From: DUEL01 sp964580565 | GTDB lineage: Bacteria > Chloroflexota > Anaerolineae > B4-G1 > DUEL01 | Length of the DNA: 18,830 nt | Assembly (NCBI GenBank): GCA_964580565.1 | Contig: CAZOLN010000045.1 | Span: forward strand, 1 to 18,830 | Reading direction: 5' to 3' | In this document: positions 1 to 7,077 of the stretch, in pieces | Layout of the letters: each line of letters begins with the position of its first letter | Position numbering within the stretch: the first letter of the stretch is position 1 | Notes under the pieces: generated by a model | Database searches by the model: none | Told to the model about the DNA's origin: nothing | The model's input: the letters and a program-made list of their open reading frames with translations, nothing else | Translations under genes and position numbers: made by a program

Positions 1-17
1 TTCTGCTCCCGATGTGC

Positions 18-122
18 TTACGGGTTGTAGAAGATCTGGCGTCGAGTGCTCCTAGAGCCTGCGTTGTGCTGCTTTTGCCTGTGACACGGATGTTCACCCG
101 GGACCTGTTTGTCCCTATCCAT
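18..122 (-). CDS. Possible 34-residue small ORF with strong SD
   Basis: On the minus strand an ATG at 122 is preceded by AAAGGAGGTG, an excellent anti-SD match, though the AGGAGG core is only 2 nt from the ATG. The frame runs 34 codons to a TAA at 18-20. The peptide is basic and rich in Gln, Arg and His, with no hydrophobic segment or motif that I recognise. It lies 51 nt downstream of the other small frame in the same direction. The SD is the only positive evidence and the short length makes chance likely. Confidence 0.15.
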   Translation of the reverse strand: MDRDKQVPGEHPCHRQKQHNAGSRSTRRQIFYNP

Positions 123-173
123 CACCTCCTTTCTCTTCCAGCCTGCAGCAAGACAGATACATCAAAGGCTCGC

Positions 174-347
174 CTAGCGGTCAATCTCACCCGCACGGGT
201 CAGTCGTGCCAAGTAGTCCCCACTTTCTTCCCAGCGGACGACCTCGCAAAACCAGTCCGTTTCCGCAGCGTGCTCGGTGAGCGTCTCCGAATCCACATGT
301 AGCCATCCGAAAAGCGGCCCTTTTCGCCCCTTGTACTCGAACTGCAT
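174..347 (-). CDS. Possible small acidic hypothetical protein
   Basis: A 57-residue frame starts with ATG at 347; a GTG at 386 would give 70 residues. The sequence begins MQFEYKGRKGPLFGWLHVD and continues with an acidic, Trp-containing stretch ending in LTRAGEIDR. Its composition (mixed charged and aromatic residues, little Pro/Arg/Ala bias) looks more like a real protein than the shadow frames around it. No convincing SD precedes either start and I do not recognise a family. It could be a genuine small protein, the remnant of a longer gene, or chance. Confidence 0.3.
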   Translation of the reverse strand: MQFEYKGRKGPLFGWLHVDSETLTEHAAETDWFCEVVRWEESGDYLARLTRAGEIDR

Positions 348-462
348 ACGGATTTCCGCTTGCCGGGCTGCTGCCCAACCAGACACCCAGCGGAAACGCT
401 CCGCATCCTGCCGTTGTCAATCGCACTGCTTGGGGTTTGGACAAGAGTTCGGACATAGCGGG

Positions 463-568
463 AGCCGCCGAAGGGCGGCTTTGCCTCCCTATAGCCGCGG
501 CTTTCAGCCGCCAGGAGAGGGGGTCCGCACCCCTTTCCGAAGCTCGGCACCGCCGTAGACCGGCGGTG
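463..568. repeat. Cluster of four hairpins
   Basis: Four successive stem-loops are readable. H1 at 463-480: AGCCGCC, loop GAAG, GGCGGCT. H2 at 497-511: GCGGCT, loop TTC, AGCCGC. H3 at 518-535: a 7-bp stem including one G-T pair, loop CCGC. H4 at 548-568: CACCGCCG, loop TAGAC, CGGCGGTG. The right arm of H1 can also pair with the right arm of H2 (AGCCGCC at 506-512). H4 begins 13 nt beyond the stop codon of the gene ending at 582 and could act as its transcript 3' hairpin, but no T-tract follows. Confidence 0.6.
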
Positions 569-581
569 GGGTTCAACGGAC

Positions 582-1166
582 CTACCCGCGCAGGCAGTCC
601 AGTAGGTCTGCCACCGCATCCCGGTAGAGGCGTGGCGCCTCGCGGCGCGTGCGCTGGAAGTCGGAGGCCACGCGGCCGTCGGAGACGAGGTAGGCCAGCG
701 CGCCGAGGTAACTGATCCCCCAGGCCGAGCTCCCCTTCAGCACGCCTTCAGGATCGAAGAGCAGGAGGAGGTAGTCGGGGTCGGCGATGACGAAGCCGCC
801 GGGGAGGTCGAAGTGGGTGGCGGCGAAGTAGATGTTCATCAGCACTTCGTCCGACGATTCCGGGCCGAGGATGGCGACGGGGTCGAACCCGGTCAGTTCC
901 AGGATCGACGGACGACAGGCCACGCCCCACCGACGCACCCGCAGGACGCAGCCCGGTTCGCCCGGCCAGACCTTTGGGCAGACAGCGGCAAACCCGGCCG
1001 GCAACTGCAGCGTGACGGCATATTCTCTCAAGGAGCCATCATCCTGAACCGCCCAGTAACAGACCCGCCAGTCCTCCACCGGGTAGAGGCCGGGCAGGTT
1101 GTTGATCACCGCCGCGTCGGGCGGCGCGGTGCTGGGCCGGTATGCGTTCCCACCCCTTCGTACCAT
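582..1166 (-). CDS. Hypothetical protein, 194 aa
   Basis: I do not recognise the family. The 194-residue product has no signal peptide or clear membrane span. It shows alternating hydrophobic strands and a well-ordered central segment around ELTGFDPVAILGPESSDEVL (about residues 90-110), followed by FVIADPDYLLLLFDPEG, so it looks like a soluble globular alpha/beta protein. The ATG at 1166 comes 3 nt after the TAG of the upstream PLD-like gene, and GGAG lies 9 nt before the ATG within that gene's end. It is therefore almost certainly co-transcribed and translationally coupled with the PLD-like protein, so a linked role is plausible. Hairpin H4 lies just downstream. Confidence 0.7.
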   Translation of the reverse strand: MVRRGGNAYRPSTAPPDAAVINNLPGLYPVEDWRVCYWAVQDDGSLREYAVTLQLPAGFAAVCPKVWPGEPGCVLRVRRWGVACRPSILELTGFDPVAILGPESSDEVLMNIYFAATHFDLPGGFVIADPDYLLLLFDPEGVLKGSSAWGISYLGALAYLVSDGRVASDFQRTRREAPRLYRDAVADLLDCLRG

Positions 1167-1169
1167 CCC

Positions 1170-2576
1170 CTACTGCTCCGCCGACCGGGCTACCTCCAAG
1201 ACCCGGTCGAACTCCTCAGCGTAGGCCGCTGCAACCCCCGCGTCGTGGAGGATGAGGACGTTCTCGTCGTTCTGCTCCTCCGCGCTCAGGGTGAAGTTGA
1301 ACGATCCCGTGACCACCGTCTGGTCGTCCACGATGAGGACCTTGTGGTGCATGATGTAGGGGTTCCCGTCGGGCAGGACCTCCACCCCGTTCGACTGGAG
1401 GCGATCGAACTGGCTGTAGGGGTCCTGCGCCGTCCGGGCCTCGATCACCCCCTCCACGCGAACGCCCTGCCGGGCCAGGTTGATCAGCGCGTCGGCCAGG
1501 GGCTCGCTGGTGAAGTGGTAGGCCAGAAAGCGGACGTGGGAGTGAGCCTGGGAGAGCACGTTGAGGATGGCCTCGGTCGCCCCGTCCTCAGGGGCGAAGT
1601 AGACCTCGATGCGGGCGGTCTCCGCCTCTGCCTCCACCTCGATCACCGGGTAGGGGGTGTCGGCAGGCGAGGAGGGGCCGAAGAGCCCGGAGAACAACTC
1701 GTCGAACTCGGCAGCGTAATCCTGGGCCAGCAGTTCGGAGGCGATGAGGATTCCGTTGTTGTCGTTCCGGTAGGTGCCGTTCTCCGTCAGGTTCCAAGAG
1801 CCGGTCCATACCCAGGTTCCATCCACGACGACGAACTTGTCGTGCATCAGCCCCCGGTCCTCCTCCGGTCGGGCGACGACAGGGACCCCCGCTTGCCGCA
1901 GCCGGGTCACTGGCTCCTCGTCGACGTGGGTGCCGTCGGTGACCAGTCGGACCCGCACACCGCGCTCCCGCGCCCGGGCCAGCGCGTCGGCCACCGTCTC
2001 CAGGTCCAGGTCATAAGCCGCCACGTCCACCCGCTCCTGGGCGGCGTCGGTCAGCGCGACCAGGTCCTCGTCGATCCCGCCGGTGTAGGTCGACGGATCG
2101 TCGCCCGGGGAACGGGGGTCGGTGAAGTAGACGGTGACCCAGTCGGCGGCGACGGCTTCCCGGGCGGCACGACGCCCGAGCCAGTCCCCGCCGACACATT
2201 GCTGCAGCAGCAGGGCCAGGACGACGAGGGAGAGGAACAGGAGCCCGCCCGGCCGCAACAGGGACCGGCGGTCCGAGTCCTCCGCTCGCTCCTCCACCTG
2301 CGCCGCCAGCGCTCCCAGTTCCAGGAGGGCCTGCACCCGCTCCAGTTGATCGGCGGGGGTGTCCCCTTTCGCCTCCCTGGCGATCCGGCGGACCGTCCGC
2401 CGGAGCGTGCGCAGGCGGGCTCGCCGCTCTCGGGGCGAGTCCGCCGTCTCCTGCACGATCCGCTCCGCCTCGGCCGTGGCCCACTCCAGAAGCCGCCTGG
2501 CCGCCGTGTCGGCCAGGTCGGCCGTGAGGCTCTCGTCCCCCAGGATCCGCTCAACCGCTTCTCGTACGTCCTCCAT
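1170..2576 (-). CDS. Membrane-anchored tandem-HKD phospholipase D/nuclease-like protein
   Basis: The 468-residue protein belongs to the PLD superfamily, whose two HxKxxxxD motifs form one phosphodiesterase site. Motif 1 is HDKFVVVD (His245, Lys247, Asp252) followed by GSWN; motif 2 is HHKVLIVD (His410, Lys412, Asp417) followed by GSFNFT and later NDEN. The GSxN and N-x-EN patterns resemble Nuc-type nucleases and mitochondrial PLD more than cardiolipin synthases (family knowledge). Residues 1-110 are charged and helical; residues 113-127 (LFLSLVVLALLLQQC) look like one membrane span, which would put the PLD domains outside the membrane if the N-terminus is cytoplasmic. The ATG at 2576 was chosen because GGGAG lies 6 nt upstream and a promoter at 2612-2639 excludes the longer frame, which would run through a repeat. 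Substrate (DNA, RNA or lipid) cannot be told from sequence. Confidence 0.85.
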   Translation of the reverse strand: MEDVREAVERILGDESLTADLADTAARRLLEWATAEAERIVQETADSPRERRARLRTLRRTVRRIAREAKGDTPADQLERVQALLELGALAAQVEERAEDSDRRSLLRPGGLLFLSLVVLALLLQQCVGGDWLGRRAAREAVAADWVTVYFTDPRSPGDDPSTYTGGIDEDLVALTDAAQERVDVAAYDLDLETVADALARARERGVRVRLVTDGTHVDEEPVTRLRQAGVPVVARPEEDRGLMHDKFVVVDGTWVWTGSWNLTENGTYRNDNNGILIASELLAQDYAAEFDELFSGLFGPSSPADTPYPVIEVEAEAETARIEVYFAPEDGATEAILNVLSQAHSHVRFLAYHFTSEPLADALINLARQGVRVEGVIEARTAQDPYSQFDRLQSNGVEVLPDGNPYIMHHKVLIVDDQTVVTGSFNFTLSAEEQNDENVLILHDAGVAAAYAEEFDRVLEVARSAEQ

Positions 2577-2611
2577 CGGCATCTCCCACGCTTCGGACAC
2601 ACTCTGGCATA

Positions 2612-2639
2612 AGTATAGCCCACTCCAGGCGGGGGACAA
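2612..2639 (-). promoter_or_regulatory. Predicted promoter of the PLD-like gene
   Basis: On the minus strand, TTGTCC (2639-2634) and TATACT (2617-2612) are separated by 16 nt. The -10 box matches 5/6 of the sigma70 consensus and the -35 box 4/6. Transcription would start near 2605, giving a leader of about 30 nt. The same -35/-10 pair occurs before dnaN. Confidence 0.6.
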
Positions 2640-2695
2640 GGCGATGAGGGGGAGGTCTGGACGGAAGTTCGGGCATTGCTCCCTGGTGGGGAAAA

Positions 2696-2768
2696 ACCAC
2701 GGAGGCACGGAGGACACAGAGGGGTGTTTGGGTAGAGGAAACGCTGTGCCCTCCGTGCCCCTGTTGTG
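2696..2768. repeat. CACAGAG palindromic repeat, copy R1
   Basis: The left arm spans 2696-2722 and the right arm 2744-2768, with a 21-nt centre. Both arms carry GCACGGAGG in the middle where other arms often have ACACAGAGG. The right end lies 4 nt beyond the plsY-like stop codon (2773-2775). Confidence 0.8.
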
Positions 2769-2772
2769 AGGC

Positions 2773-3357
2773 CTATCGCTCGTAGGACCGGTTCCAATCG
2801 GGGATCGACTTGAGGGCGACCACAAGGCCGCCCAGCGCGCCCAGCAGGACGACGGGCAGGGGGGCCTTGAACGCCCACAGCAGCGGGCCGACGGTGAACA
2901 TCACGAAGATGGTGGACCGTGCCCGGTGGACGTGCAGGAGGCCGACCAGGGCGAACCAGAGGGCGGCCACGATGACCCCGGCCTCCAGCGTGATCAGGGG
3001 TTGCAGGCTGAACAGGGAGCCAGCGAGGGTGGAGAGGCCGATCCCTCCGGCGAAGCGGATGAAGACGGACCAGTTGTGGCCGACGATGGCTGCCACCCCA
3101 GCGATGGTAGCCGCCCAGGGATCCCCGGTCCACATCAGCGCTCCGACGACCGCCCCCATCCCCAGGAAGAGGTCCACCACGCCGGTCAGCACGCCGGCCC
3201 ATGTCCCGGCCGCCCGTGAGACGTTCAGCCCGCCGGTGTGACCGCTGCCGAGTCGGCGCACATCCACGCCCCGCGCCAGGCGGGCCACGATCACGCCCGT
3301 GGGGATCGAGCCCAGCAGGTAACCTAACACAGCTGCACCGATCCGCTCCATTGTCAT
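2773..3357 (-). CDS. PlsY-like glycerol-3-phosphate acyltransferase, divergent
   Basis: PlsY is a membrane enzyme that transfers an acyl group from acyl phosphate to glycerol-3-phosphate, making lysophosphatidate. This 194-residue protein has the right length and several membrane spans. Motif 1 is present as GSIPTG (16-21) and GSGHTGGLNVSR (37-48), where canonical PlsY has GSGNxGATNxxR. Motif 2 is GHNWSVFIRFAGGIG (93-107), where canonical PlsY has GGKG: the phosphate-binding Lys is Ile106. The usual C-terminal GTE segment is also absent, the protein ending WNRSYER. The ATG at 3357 follows GGGAGG by 6 nt; an upstream in-frame ATG at 3378 lacks an SD. It lies between a lipid kinase and a PLD-like gene. 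It may be a PlsY paralogue with altered activity rather than the main enzyme, so no gene symbol is given. Confidence 0.8.
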   Translation of the reverse strand: MTMERIGAAVLGYLLGSIPTGVIVARLARGVDVRRLGSGHTGGLNVSRAAGTWAGVLTGVVDLFLGMGAVVGALMWTGDPWAATIAGVAAIVGHNWSVFIRFAGGIGLSTLAGSLFSLQPLITLEAGVIVAALWFALVGLLHVHRARSTIFVMFTVGPLLWAFKAPLPVVLLGALGGLVVALKSIPDWNRSYER

Positions 3358-3402
3358 CCTGCTCCTCCCATAGAACACAGCCGTACCGCGGAGAAGATTA
3401 AA

Positions 3403-3507
3403 ACCACAGAGGCGCAGAGGACACAGAGTTTTTAAGGTTTCTCGGTGCTTTCCGTGCCTCTGTGGTGAAAACGAAACTTCCCTCTGCGCCCTCTGTGTCT
3501 CCGTGGT
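3403..3507. repeat. CACAGAG palindromic repeat, copy R2 with an extra arm
   Basis: A full palindrome spans 3403-3466 (left arm starting ACCACAGAGGCGCAGAGG, right arm ending CCTCTGTGGT). A further right-type arm at 3480-3507 (starting CCCTCTGCGCCCTCTGTG) follows after 13 nt, giving the order left-right-right. Unlike most copies it is not adjacent to a stop codon; the lipid kinase gene ends 43 nt away at 3551. Confidence 0.8.
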
Positions 3508-3550
3508 GAATTCCGCACTGTGGCAGTCTGTCTTGTGCAGGTTGGACGGC

Positions 3551-4459
3551 TCAGCAGCGGACCCTCAGCCGTTGGGGGAGGATCTCGAACTCCAGCCGGT
3601 GCCCGGCGGTGCAGAGCACCTCGCCGTCGGCGTGGGCCACCAGGTCCTTCTCCGATGAGATGACCACCCGCCGGGCCCGCGTCATCGTCACCGCCCTGTG
3701 GTCGACGTGGCTTCCTTTCAGGAACTGGGGGACGAGCCGCAGCATCTCCGGCCGTCCCACCTCCCCCGCGATGCACAGGTCGAAGAGGCCGTCGTCGGGC
3801 CGGGCGTCGGGGGTGACGAGGAAACTGCCGCCCTCCCGCGGCCCGTTGGCGACGCAGATCATCAGCGCCGGGAAGTCCATTCGCCGGTCGTCGAACTCGA
3901 TGGTGACGTGCGGGGCCTTGTAGTAGATGAAGATCGTCTTGAGGACGACCGGCAGGTAGAGGGCCATCCCGCGCAGCCGCTTGACCCTCCGGGCTCGCTC
4001 GGTCACGACGCCGTCGAACCCCACCCCGACGGTGTTGTCGAAGTAGCGGGCGGCGTCGCCGTCTAGGACGACCCGCCCCACATCCACCACCCGCACCCGA
4101 CCGCGGGCCAATCGGCGGCACGCCCCGGGCAGGTCCGACGGGACCCCTACCGTGTGGGCGAAGTCGCTGCCGGAGCCGATGGGGATGATCCCCAGGGTGC
4201 CCGCCACGCCGTTGCCCGCGGCCGCCATCAGGCCGTTGACCACCTCGTGGGTCGTGCCGTCGCCGCCTGCAGCGACGACGGTCTCGAACCCCTCGGCCAC
4301 GGCCTGCTCCGCCAGTTCCACCGCGTGCCACGGCCCGGCGGTCCGGACCAGGTCGAACTCCAGCCCCTCAGCCGCCAGGAGCCGCCGCACCTCCGGCTCC
4401 ACCTTCGCCGCATACCCCCGACCGGCGATCGGGTTCAGGATCACTTTGACAGGCCCCAA
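3551..4459 (-). CDS. Diacylglycerol kinase family lipid kinase
   Basis: The 302-residue protein matches the DAGK catalytic family (YegS/DgkB/BmrU-like), which phosphorylates diacylglycerol or a related lipid with ATP at the inner membrane face. Visible motifs are NPIAGRG (9-15), the nucleotide-binding loop GGDGTTHEVVNG (65-76), GSGSDFAHTVGVP (95-107; family usually GTGNDFA), PDDGLFDLCI (221-230) and ADGE (277-280). Length is typical. The start is TTG at 4459, chosen because GGAGGGGAGAGG lies directly upstream with GGAGG at 7 nt; no ATG or GTG is better placed. It sits between the Lon-like and PlsY-like genes on the same strand, each gap filled by a repeat. Together with the PlsY-like protein it suggests phosphatidate metabolism. 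The lipid substrate cannot be set from sequence alone. Confidence 0.88.
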   Translation of the reverse strand: MGPVKVILNPIAGRGYAAKVEPEVRRLLAAEGLEFDLVRTAGPWHAVELAEQAVAEGFETVVAAGGDGTTHEVVNGLMAAAGNGVAGTLGIIPIGSGSDFAHTVGVPSDLPGACRRLARGRVRVVDVGRVVLDGDAARYFDNTVGVGFDGVVTERARRVKRLRGMALYLPVVLKTIFIYYKAPHVTIEFDDRRMDFPALMICVANGPREGGSFLVTPDARPDDGLFDLCIAGEVGRPEMLRLVPQFLKGSHVDHRAVTMTRARRVVISSEKDLVAHADGEVLCTAGHRLEFEILPQRLRVRC

Positions 4460-4471
4460 CCTCTCCCCTCC
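4460..4471 (-). promoter_or_regulatory. Shine-Dalgarno fixing a TTG start
   Basis: GGAGGGGAGAGG lies immediately upstream of TTG at 4459-4457, with the GGAGG core 7 nt away. This decides the start of the lipid kinase, which has no nearby ATG. Confidence 0.7.
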
Positions 4472-4484
4472 TTAGAACAATAAC

Positions 4485-4606
4485 ACCACAGAGGCCCAGA
4501 GGACACAGAGGAATCCCAAAAAACAATAACACCACAGAGACGCAGAGGACACAGGGGAGTCTCAAGAACAGTTAGAAGAACTCCGTGACCTCTGTGTCTC
4601 TGTGGT
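4485..4606. repeat. CACAGAG palindromic repeat, copy R3 with duplicated left arm
   Basis: Two left-type arms occur in tandem, at 4485-4512 and from 4531, each preceded by AACAATAAC, so a unit of about 46 bp is duplicated. One right arm follows at 4581-4606. The right end is 3 nt from the TAA of the Lon-like gene (4610-4612). Confidence 0.8.
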
Positions 4607-4609
4607 GGG

Positions 4610-6976
4610 TTACTTCTCCCGCTTCTCCAGCCGCTGGTTGAACTCCCGCAGCCGCGCCAGCACGCGGGCGTGGACCGTCCCTTCGGGGAACCGGCCCTCC
4701 TCGTCCCGCTCCCCAGCGGGGACGCCGGTGAGGATCTCGATCCCCTCGTCCACCGTGGCGACGGGGTAGATGTGGAACTTCCCCTCGGCGACCGCCTCCA
4801 CTACCTCCGACCGCAGCACCAGGTTGCGGACGTTGGCCGTCGGGATGATGACCCCCTGCTCACCGGTCAATCCCTGCCGCTTGCAGGTCTCGAAGAACCC
4901 CTCGATCTTGTGGACGACGCCGCCCACCGGCTGGACCCGGCCGTGCTGGTCCACGGAGCCGGTGACCGCGATCCCCTGGCGGATCGGGAGGTCGGCCAGG
5001 CTGGAGAGGAGGGCGTACAGTTCCGCCAGCGACGCGCTGTCTCCCCGGATCTCGTCGTAGGTCTGCTCGAAACTGAGGCTGGCGGAGAGGGTCAGGGCCT
5101 GCTCCAACGCGTACTGCCCGCCCAGGTAGGCGGCCAGGGTGAGCACCCCCTTGCCGTGGGTGGGGCCGCTCAGTTTCACCTCCCGCTGGATGTCCACCAC
5201 GCCGCCCCGGCCCACGTAGGTGCGGGCCGTGATGCGGATGGGGCGGCCGAAGACGTACCCTCCCACCGTGTTGAGGGCCAGCCCGTTGACCTGTCCCACC
5301 GCCCCCCCTTCGGTGGTGATGAGGACCATTCCCTCAGTCACCGCCCGTCGGATCTCCTCCTCCAGCCGGTTGGCCCGGTAGGTCCATTCGGCGATCGCCC
5401 GCTCCACGTCCTCCCCCGTCACCACCTCCCGGCCCGCCTCCTCCGCCCAGTAGTTCGCCTCCCGGAGAAGGTCGGCGATCTCTCCGAAGCGGACGGAGAG
5501 CCGGTTCTGGTCCGCCGCCAACCGGGAGCCGTACTCCACCACCCGCGCGACGCCGGTTCGATCGAAGGGACGGAGCCCTTCCTCCTCACACCGGGCGCGG
5601 ATGAAGAGGGCGTAGAGGCGTTCGTTCTCCGGGGTGCGTTCCATGTCTGCGGAGAAGTCGGCGCGGACCTTGAACAGTTCCCGGAAGTCCTCATCGACGG
5701 CGTAGAGGTAGTAGTAGAGGCTTGGGCTGCCCACGAGCACTACCTTCACGTCCAGGGGGATCGGCTCGGGGTCGAGGGTGACGGTGGAGATCAGCGGTTC
5801 CCCTTGCTCCTCCAGGCAGATCTGGCCGTCGGTCAGGGCCCGCTTGAGGGCCCCCCACGCGCGGGGATCGGCCAGGACGTCCCGCGCCCGCAGCACCAGG
5901 TACCCGCCGTTGGCCCGGTGGAGGGCCCCGGCCTTGAGCATCGTGAAGTCGGTCGTCGCCGCGCCCATCCGGACCTCGTGCTCGATCCGGCCGATCAGGT
6001 TGGCGTGGGTGGGGTGCGGCTCCACGACGACCGGTGCGCCCTCCCGGCCGCTGTTGTCCACCAGCAGGTTGACCAGATAGCGGCGGAAGGGGCCGGCCGG
6101 CGAGGGCCCGACCTCCTCCGGCGGCGGTGCGCCTTTCTTGAACTCGTCGACCCGCGCCACGACGTCCGCCCGGACCTCCTCCAGGTACTCCCCCACCTCT
6201 GGGAACTCTTTGTACCGGTCCTTCAACCCCTCCACCGCGTGCCCCACCACGTAGTCCGCCACATCCCGGTCGAGCCGTTGCAGGGCCTCCTGTGCCTCCC
6301 GCTCCCGCTCTCGCAACTTATGGACCGTCTTCTCGGCGATGGCGGACAGTTCTCGGTGGACCCCTTCGAGCCGTTTCTGCTCTTCGGGCGAGAGTTGGGC
6401 GATGGCCTCCGGCGGGATCGGGCGGCCGTCCTTCACCGGCACCAGCGCCAGCCCGGAGGCGGTGCGGAGAACGGCGAACCCACGGGCTCGTGCCTGTTCG
6501 TCCAGATCCTTCAGCAGCCGGTCCTGCATCTCCTGGAAGGCCTGCTCGACCCGCTTTCGATCCTCCCGGTAGGCATCTCCCTCGAAGGCCCTGGGGATGG
6601 TTCGGCGCAGTTGCCGGACCAGGTCGGCCATGTCCTGCTGGAACCGGGCGCCGACGCCGGGCGGAAGCCGGATGGCGCGGGGTTGGCGCGGCTGGCGGAA
6701 GTTGTGCACGTAGACCCAGTCGTCGGGGGTGGGCTCCCGGGCCGCCCGCTGGGCCAGGAACCGCTGGATGGTGGTCGTCCGCCCCGTCCCCCCCGGTCCG
6801 AGGACGAAGATGTTGTACCCCGGCCCCTTCATCTCCAGGCCGAACTCGATGGCCCGCGTGGCCCGGGGCTGGCCGATGATGTCGGAGGTCAACGGGAGGT
6901 CAGCCGTGGTCTTGAAGGAGAAACTCGCCGGATCGCACACACGGCGAAGTTGCTCGGGGCTCAGTTCTGTTGGCAT
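4610..6976 (-). CDS. Lon-like protease of the AAA_32 family
   Basis: This 788-residue protein resembles COG1067-type Lon proteases (LonB/LonC-like; AAA_32 plus Lon S16 domain), cytoplasmic serine-lysine proteases. Residues about 20-80 form a nucleotide-binding start with GPGGTGRTTT at 60-69: the Walker A lysine is Arg66. Residues 130-280 are charged and coiled-coil-like. HRANGGYLVLRARDVL (353-368) occupies the Walker B region but lacks an acidic pair. The C-terminal protease domain (about 545-755) has GDSAS (645-649, predicted catalytic Ser647) and GGVVHKIE (685-692, predicted Lys690). The ATG at 6976 follows GGAGGAGGAG. The protease site looks intact whereas ATP hydrolysis may be weak or absent, as reported for LonC. 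It lies downstream of dnaN, separated by a repeat; no function linked to dnaN is implied. Confidence 0.88.
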   Translation of the reverse strand: MPTELSPEQLRRVCDPASFSFKTTADLPLTSDIIGQPRATRAIEFGLEMKGPGYNIFVLGPGGTGRTTTIQRFLAQRAAREPTPDDWVYVHNFRQPRQPRAIRLPPGVGARFQQDMADLVRQLRRTIPRAFEGDAYREDRKRVEQAFQEMQDRLLKDLDEQARARGFAVLRTASGLALVPVKDGRPIPPEAIAQLSPEEQKRLEGVHRELSAIAEKTVHKLREREREAQEALQRLDRDVADYVVGHAVEGLKDRYKEFPEVGEYLEEVRADVVARVDEFKKGAPPPEEVGPSPAGPFRRYLVNLLVDNSGREGAPVVVEPHPTHANLIGRIEHEVRMGAATTDFTMLKAGALHRANGGYLVLRARDVLADPRAWGALKRALTDGQICLEEQGEPLISTVTLDPEPIPLDVKVVLVGSPSLYYYLYAVDEDFRELFKVRADFSADMERTPENERLYALFIRARCEEEGLRPFDRTGVARVVEYGSRLAADQNRLSVRFGEIADLLREANYWAEEAGREVVTGEDVERAIAEWTYRANRLEEEIRRAVTEGMVLITTEGGAVGQVNGLALNTVGGYVFGRPIRITARTYVGRGGVVDIQREVKLSGPTHGKGVLTLAAYLGGQYALEQALTLSASLSFEQTYDEIRGDSASLAELYALLSSLADLPIRQGIAVTGSVDQHGRVQPVGGVVHKIEGFFETCKRQGLTGEQGVIIPTANVRNLVLRSEVVEAVAEGKFHIYPVATVDEGIEILTGVPAGERDEEGRFPEGTVHARVLARLREFNQRLEKREK

Positions 6977-7003
6977 CGCTCCTCCTCCTGGGAGGCATCA
7001 TCC

Positions 7004-7076
7004 ACCACAGAGACACAGAGGACACAGAGGTTCCTCACGAAAGGAGTGCTCTCTGTGCCCTCTGTGTCTTTGTGGT
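7004..7076. repeat. CACAGAG palindromic repeat, copy R4
   Basis: The left arm starts at 7004 (ACCACAGAGACACAGAGG) and the right arm ends at 7076 (GTCTTTGTGGT), around a centre of about 21 nt. The right end is 1 nt from the dnaN TAA at 7078-7080. The other end is 27 nt upstream of the Lon-like start codon. Confidence 0.85.
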
Positions 7077-7077
7077 C

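Larger units (their letters stand above)
1..581. other. Left-edge region without a confident gene
   Basis: This stretch downstream of the 194-residue hypothetical gene has no recognisable protein, tRNA or rRNA. It holds two weak small minus-strand reading frames (18-122 and 174-347) and a cluster of hairpins at 463-568, listed separately. Base composition looks less GC-rich over positions 1-450 than in the genes to the right, which suits a non-coding or decayed segment. Confidence 0.6.

Noticed and set aside
120..134. ATCACCTCCTTTCT resembles the 3' end of 16S rRNA
   Set aside because: The upstream sequence has no helix 45 or other 16S features. The match is simply the complement of a strong SD on the minus strand.
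813..2612. 599-codon plus-strand open frame antisense to the PLD and hypothetical genes
   Set aside because: Low-complexity Arg/Gly/Val/His-rich translation with no domain; the minus strand encodes clear HKD motifs. This is a GC-rich shadow frame.
2577..2825. 83-residue N-terminal extension of the PLD-like protein
   Set aside because: It would include repeat R1 and part of the plsY-like gene, and a good promoter at 2612-2639 lies inside it.
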